Assembly (NCBI GenBank): GCA_022845955.1
Contig: AP025576.1
Span: 3,534,001 to 3,598,000 of the forward strand
From: Lachnospiraceae bacterium
GTDB lineage: Bacteria; Bacillota; Clostridia; Lachnospirales; Lachnospiraceae
Direction of reading: 5' to 3'
Length of the DNA stretch: 64,000 nt
Shown here piece by piece: positions 62,001 to 64,000 of this stretch. Below the pieces are notes generated by a model. The model had not been told where the DNA came from. It was given only the letters and a program-made list of their open reading frames with translations, and ran no database searches. Position 1 is the first letter of the stretch. The number at the start of each line of letters is the position of its first letter. The position numbers and the translations under genes were made by a program.

Positions 62001-62760
62001 TACCTACACCGGGCTTATGGATGAAATACGTTCCCTCTTTTCCGGGACACCGGCAGCTTCGCAGATGGGATTCTCCCCGGGAAGATTCAGCTATAACAGC
62101 AAAGACGGGCAGTGCCCTGCCTGCAGGGGGCTGGGGTATAAAACACCGGATGCCGCTTTTATGCTTTCTGCAAAAATCCGTTGTCCCTTATGCAAAGGCC
62201 AAAAATTCGGGGAAAAAACGTTACAGGTACTCTACAGAGGAAAAAATATAGCACAGGTATTGGATATGAGTATCCGGGAAGCCGCTGCCTTTTTTGACGA
62301 TAACAGAAAACTCAGGGGAATTCTGCAGCTTTTGGATGAAATCGGACTTGGCTATCTTACGCTGGGGCAAAGCTCCCTGACCCTTTCCGGCGGGGAAGCC
62401 CAGCGGATTAAGCTCGCCGCACATCTGCGGCAAAATGCCGGCAGCCATACTCTGTACCTTTTGGACGAACCCACGGCAGGCCTGCATTTCAGTGACATCC
62501 GGAATCTTCTCAACCTATTGGAAAAAATAATTTCCGCCGGCAATACCGTCATTATCGTTGAACATAATCCGGAGGTAATCCGCAGTGCGGACTGGGTGGT
62601 GGATCTGGGACCTGAGGGCGGAGACAGGGGAGGACAGCTGGTGGTTCAGGGGACCGTATCGGATCTGGCCGCATGTACGGCAAGCCATACCGGCCGGATA
62701 GTAAAAGCTGCCCTGCAGACATACCGGTGTAATATGGAAAAAAATCGTATTTTTAGTTGA
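59044..62760 (+). CDS. Fusion of tandem TsaA/TrmO-like domains with a UvrA-type twin ABC ATPase
   Basis: 1238 residues from ATG 59044 (AGGAGAG upstream). Residues ~8-105 look like a worn TsaA fold (MRPIGLVYEE, LFSHIILLYR, YDIKPYFP). Residues ~131-250 are a better one (LTRLGTIRKE, RTGVFASRSPVRPNPLALTA, LLGISPYLP), matching TrmO, which methylates N6 of t6A37 in tRNA. From ~318 on it is UvrA-like: Walker A GVSGSGKSS (348-356) and GVSGSGKST (925-933), two LSGGE signatures, LDEPTAGLH twice, and CxxC zinc sites. UvrA relatives without UvrB contact occur as drug self-protection factors. Tight MerR control fits a resistance role; the joint action of both halves is unknown. Confidence 0.85.
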   Translation: MNRNPFEMRPIGLVYEEDGKIVAEINGNLRRGLKYISLFSHIILLYRSDTQPNILYTNLSQITVALEAVHEKEGKLLSWKQSVPWKPDGLGSGRKLLYDIKPYFPNEDRIPNALSPAHALCVNPAFYKDTLTRLGTIRKEQGNFFLEIPEDFGTWCSMLQGYSHIRILWWFHKFEKECFRNTLECDPPYENAPRTGVFASRSPVRPNPLALTAARIIKIDREASRIQVSPLDCYDRTPLLGISPYLPERDFVPGYRLPKWLEHWPEWLDDRDFGMAQDPLLQKDGADILYRYAQTEQESQTGPAVFPPSLRNAPLLSDEGIVVKGARQNNLKNIDVVIPYGKVTVITGVSGSGKSSLAFDTIYAESQQRFLANMTLAERSQLSLLEKPEFDQISGLPPAIAISQNRINRNPRSTVGTATDLYNLLRILFANIGIRHCPECGRVVRKRTAEEIADLLTSCRAGTVLKIRPYKTGKEFRTCMAAKETENDYGEYLHTLEKMAAEALETGKGAMEVQVAAEAPFLLQTTEKCYPCEHVLFEMTAADFSFNNPESMCPVCSGMGRVMDIDAGLIISDPDKSILDGASPFWGNLRKFRASPNANWMKGEILALADAMGIHPDAAWKDLPEDFRTQAIYGSAGKEASFSYENKNGRAGTITRPVEGAYNILKRLLQSGGSEKRNSMLEPFLKERPCDCCKGERLKTESRLVTVADTRFPEVIRMNMEELRQWITGLPEALNPVRTAAVRAALQEINMKLSDYIHMGLGYLTLDRPVPTLSGGEWQRLLLVGQLNSGLSNILYILDEPTAGLHPKDYHKLMQIIKRLKALHNTILIVEHSPAVMMAADQIIDIGKEAGPAGGYVIARGTPREVAENKDSETGLYLSGRKSIGREHTKNAGTDRQIAITGIHGNNLDNISIVFPLHAMTCITGVSGSGKSTLVNCGILPAVRSCVERISSANKKYDTITGAEDIDRIVHVTQKPIGRSSQSTPATYTGLMDEIRSLFSGTPAASQMGFSPGRFSYNSKDGQCPACRGLGYKTPDAAFMLSAKIRCPLCKGQKFGEKTLQVLYRGKNIAQVLDMSIREAAAFFDDNRKLRGILQLLDEIGLGYLTLGQSSLTLSGGEAQRIKLAAHLRQNAGSHTLYLLDEPTAGLHFSDIRNLLNLLEKIISAGNTVIIVEHNPEVIRSADWVVDLGPEGGDRGGQLVVQGTVSDLAACTASHTGRIVKAALQTYRCNMEKNRIFS

Positions 62761-62785
62761 CACCTGTCCGCCCCGATGCTATTAT
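62757..62785 (+). promoter_or_regulatory. Promoter for the rplU operon
   Basis: Perfect -35 TTGACA (62757-62762), overlapping the stop of the UvrA-like gene, 17-bp spacer, -10 TATTAT (62780-62785). Confidence 0.85.
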
Positions 62786-62789
62786 ATAT

Positions 62790-62862
62790 GAGTATGCCGC
62801 ATAGCGAGGTAAAAGTATGTCCGTACGGACATCACCGCAGTTAGCGAGTTTTGGAAATAGGA
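62790..62862 (+). promoter_or_regulatory. Likely L21 leader RNA
   Basis: The leader before rplU holds a perfect hairpin ATGTCC, GTAC, GGACAT (62817-62832) flanked by two similar segments, CCGCATAGCGAG and CCGCAGTTAGCGAG. This fits the autoregulatory L21 leader known from Firmicutes; I cannot match it to a model here. Confidence 0.55.
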
Positions 62863-62870
62863 GGTGCCCT

Positions 62871-63176
62871 ATGTACGCAATTATTGCAACAGGTGGAAAG
62901 CAGTACAAAGTTTCCGAAGGTGACGTTCTGAAAGTTGAAAAACTGAACGCAGCAGAAGGAGATGCTGTTACATTTGACCAGGTAATCGCAGTGAGTGACA
63001 ACGGCCTTAAAGTAGGCGAAGATGTTGCTTCCGCAACCGTTTCTGCTACTGTAGTAGGCGAAGGCAAGAGAAAGAAAGTCATCGTCTACAAGTATAAGAG
63101 AAAATCCGGTTACCATAAGAAAAATGGTCACAGACAGCCCTACACACAGGTTAAGATTGAAAAGATCAACGCTTAA
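62871..63176 (+). CDS. rplU: 50S ribosomal protein L21
   Basis: 101 residues, starting [20 protein letters not shown], with the basic C-terminal [17 protein letters not shown] loop that contacts 23S rRNA. AGGAGGT precedes the ATG at 62871; the longer in-frame extension is the leader RNA. First gene of the standard rplU-prp-rpmA operon. Confidence 0.97.
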   Translation: MYAIIATGGKQYKVSEGDVLKVEKLNAAEGDAVTFDQVIAVSDNGLKVGEDVASATVSATVVGEGKRKKVIVYKYKRKSGYHKKNGHRQPYTQVKIEKINA

Positions 63177-63185
63177 TCAGAAACC

Positions 63186-63515
63186 ATGACGAAAATATTA
63201 GTCAGGAAGACAAGCACAGGAGCTTATATGGGTTTTACCTGTATCGGCCACAGCGGTTTTGCTCAGGCAGGCAGTGATATTGTCTGCGCATCCATTTCCG
63301 TCCTCGTAATTAATGCCATCAATTCCATCGAGCGCATCGCCGGGGAAAAGATGTCAGTAATTACCAACGAAGAGGAAGGTTTAATTGATGTCAGATTTGC
63401 AAATCCTGTTAATGAGAAGGCCACACTCCTTATGGATTCCATGATGCTTGGCTTACAAGAAGTGAAAGAACAATACGGTAGTAAATACCTGAAACTTCAA
63501 TTCGAGGAGGTGTAG
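63186..63515 (+). CDS. prp: Ribosomal-processing cysteine protease Prp
   Basis: 109 residues. Prp cuts the N-terminal extension off L27 in Firmicutes. The catalytic dyad is visible: His 22 in GHSGFA and Cys 34 in DIVCASIS. It lies between rplU and rpmA as in all relatives, and the L27 encoded next carries the matching cleavage site. Confidence 0.93.
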   Translation: MTKILVRKTSTGAYMGFTCIGHSGFAQAGSDIVCASISVLVINAINSIERIAGEKMSVITNEEEGLIDVRFANPVNEKATLLMDSMMLGLQEVKEQYGSKYLKLQFEEV

Positions 63516-63520
63516 ACCCA

Positions 63521-63805
63521 ATGTTAAAAATGAACCTTCAGTTTTTTGCTCATAAAAAGGGAGTTGGTTCCACAAAGAACGGCAGAGATTCCGAGTCCAA
63601 GAGATTAGGCGCCAAGAGAGCTGACGGACAGTTCGTTAAAGCAGGAAACATTCTTTACAGACAGCGTGGAACAAAGATTCATCCCGGCATCAATGTAGGA
63701 CGTGGCGGCGATGATACTTTATTCGCATTAGTAGACGGTGTACTGAGATTCGAAAGAAAAGGAAGAGACAAAAAGCAGGCTTCCGTTTATCCTGTAGAAA
63801 AATAA
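63521..63805 (+). CDS. rpmA: 50S ribosomal protein L27
   Basis: 94 residues. The N-terminus [14 protein letters not shown] carries the extension that Prp removes after LQFF, exposing the AHKKG tail that reaches the peptidyl transferase centre. The rest ([20 protein letters not shown]) is standard. GGAGG precedes the start. Confidence 0.97.
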   Translation: MLKMNLQFFAHKKGVGSTKNGRDSESKRLGAKRADGQFVKAGNILYRQRGTKIHPGINVGRGGDDTLFALVDGVLRFERKGRDKKQASVYPVEK

Positions 63806-63818
63806 GTACGTATCTGCC

Positions 63819-63850
63819 GGGCTTCAAACATCTTTTGTTTGAAGCCCTTT
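63819..63850 (+). terminator. Stem-loop after rpmA
   Basis: GGGCTTCAAAC (63819-63829) pairs with GTTTGAAGCCC (63837-63847), then TTT. Perfect 11-bp stem but a short T tail, so some read-through into obg is likely. Confidence 0.7.
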
Positions 63851-63940
63851 CCATTATAAATTTACTGCCGTACCTGAGTGTGTATCGCAGGGTACCTGCG
63901 CCTTAATATTCATTCCGGAGGCTGATTGAAAGGATTTTGT

Positions 63941-64000
63941 ATGTTTGCAGACAGAGCGAGAATTTATGTCAGAAGCGGTAAGGGCGGGGACGGTCACGTT
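63941..64000 (+). CDS. obg: GTPase Obg/CgtA, N-terminal fragment
   Basis: Only the first 20 codons are in the window (MFADRARIYVRSGKGGDGHV). This is the start of the glycine-rich Obg fold of the ribosome-assembly GTPase. Its place after rplU-prp-rpmA is the standard order. GAAAGGA lies upstream. Confidence 0.9.
   Translation, partial: MFADRARIYVRSGKGGDGHV

Noticed and set aside
1..64000. CRISPR array, rRNA or tRNA genes
   Set aside because: No regularly spaced repeats and no TTCGA-type tRNA arm in a cloverleaf context. One GTTCGAA at 15308 lies within rpmB.

Overview
The window is chromosomal DNA from a low-to-mid GC Gram-positive anaerobe, most likely a spore-forming member of the Lachnospiraceae (Clostridia). 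Support for this: a zinc-type L28; the Prp/L27 pair in the order rplU-prp-rpmA-obg; the paired B12-type radical SAM proteins next to RNase E/G; sporulation-linked GerW (YtfJ) and YlbJ proteins; a second GyrB/GyrA-type pair; HisZ with short-form HisG; and strong AGGAGG-type ribosome binding sites. Almost everything is protein-coding, mostly on the + strand. I saw no rRNA, tRNA or CRISPR array.

Layout. 1-1009: end of leuC and leuD. 1098-1973 (-): a DegV protein with a well-formed promoter and an unusual palindrome. 2295-6867: a TPR/NusG_II/Gx membrane cluster, then ruvA, ruvB and zapA. 6964-12210: U32 peptidase, SEDS polymerase and a class B PBP whose start lies deep inside the SEDS gene. 12384-15400: NUDIX, DUF2953-gerW, a 50-residue membrane protein and rpmB. 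15595-20707: asp23, fakA-like, recG and a second DegV. 21051-25250: a second topoisomerase pair. 25426-33001: housekeeping genes (rsmD, coaD, amidase, ylbJ, rsuA, HAD, YgiQ). 33046-37499: WYL regulator, an Fpg-like protein, DUF4153 and SDR. 37502-37738: a foldback MITE-like element with a 9-bp target duplication. 37755-38082: a leader with promoter, short peptide and terminator/antiterminator ahead of a GNAT gene. 38662-39019: a broken GNAT gene. 39087-41769: membrane protein, RluA, recU, NUDIX. 41880-47169: his operon. 47321-51449: MATE exporter and a MerR-controlled pair. 51729-55698: radical SAM pair and RNase E/G. 55714-62760: accessory genes. 62871-64000: rplU, prp, rpmA and the start of obg.

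How genes work together. The two DegV proteins and the DAK2 protein form a candidate fatty-acid kinase system (FakB/FakA). RuvAB and RecU cover Holliday junction handling. The SEDS and PBP pair would build septal or lateral wall, with ZapA nearby. HisZ and HisG form the first histidine enzyme, followed by HisD, HisB and a HisIE that carries an extra HisA/HisF-like N-terminal domain. Prp trims the N-terminal extension seen on L27.

The most unusual system is at 58115-62760. A MerR/GyrI-like regulator sits next to a 19-bp-spacer promoter holding a perfect 9-3-9 palindrome. That promoter drives a 1238-residue protein that appears to join two TsaA/TrmO-like domains to a UvrA-type twin ABC ATPase. 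It lies between RNase E/G and the rplU operon, in what looks like an inserted accessory block.
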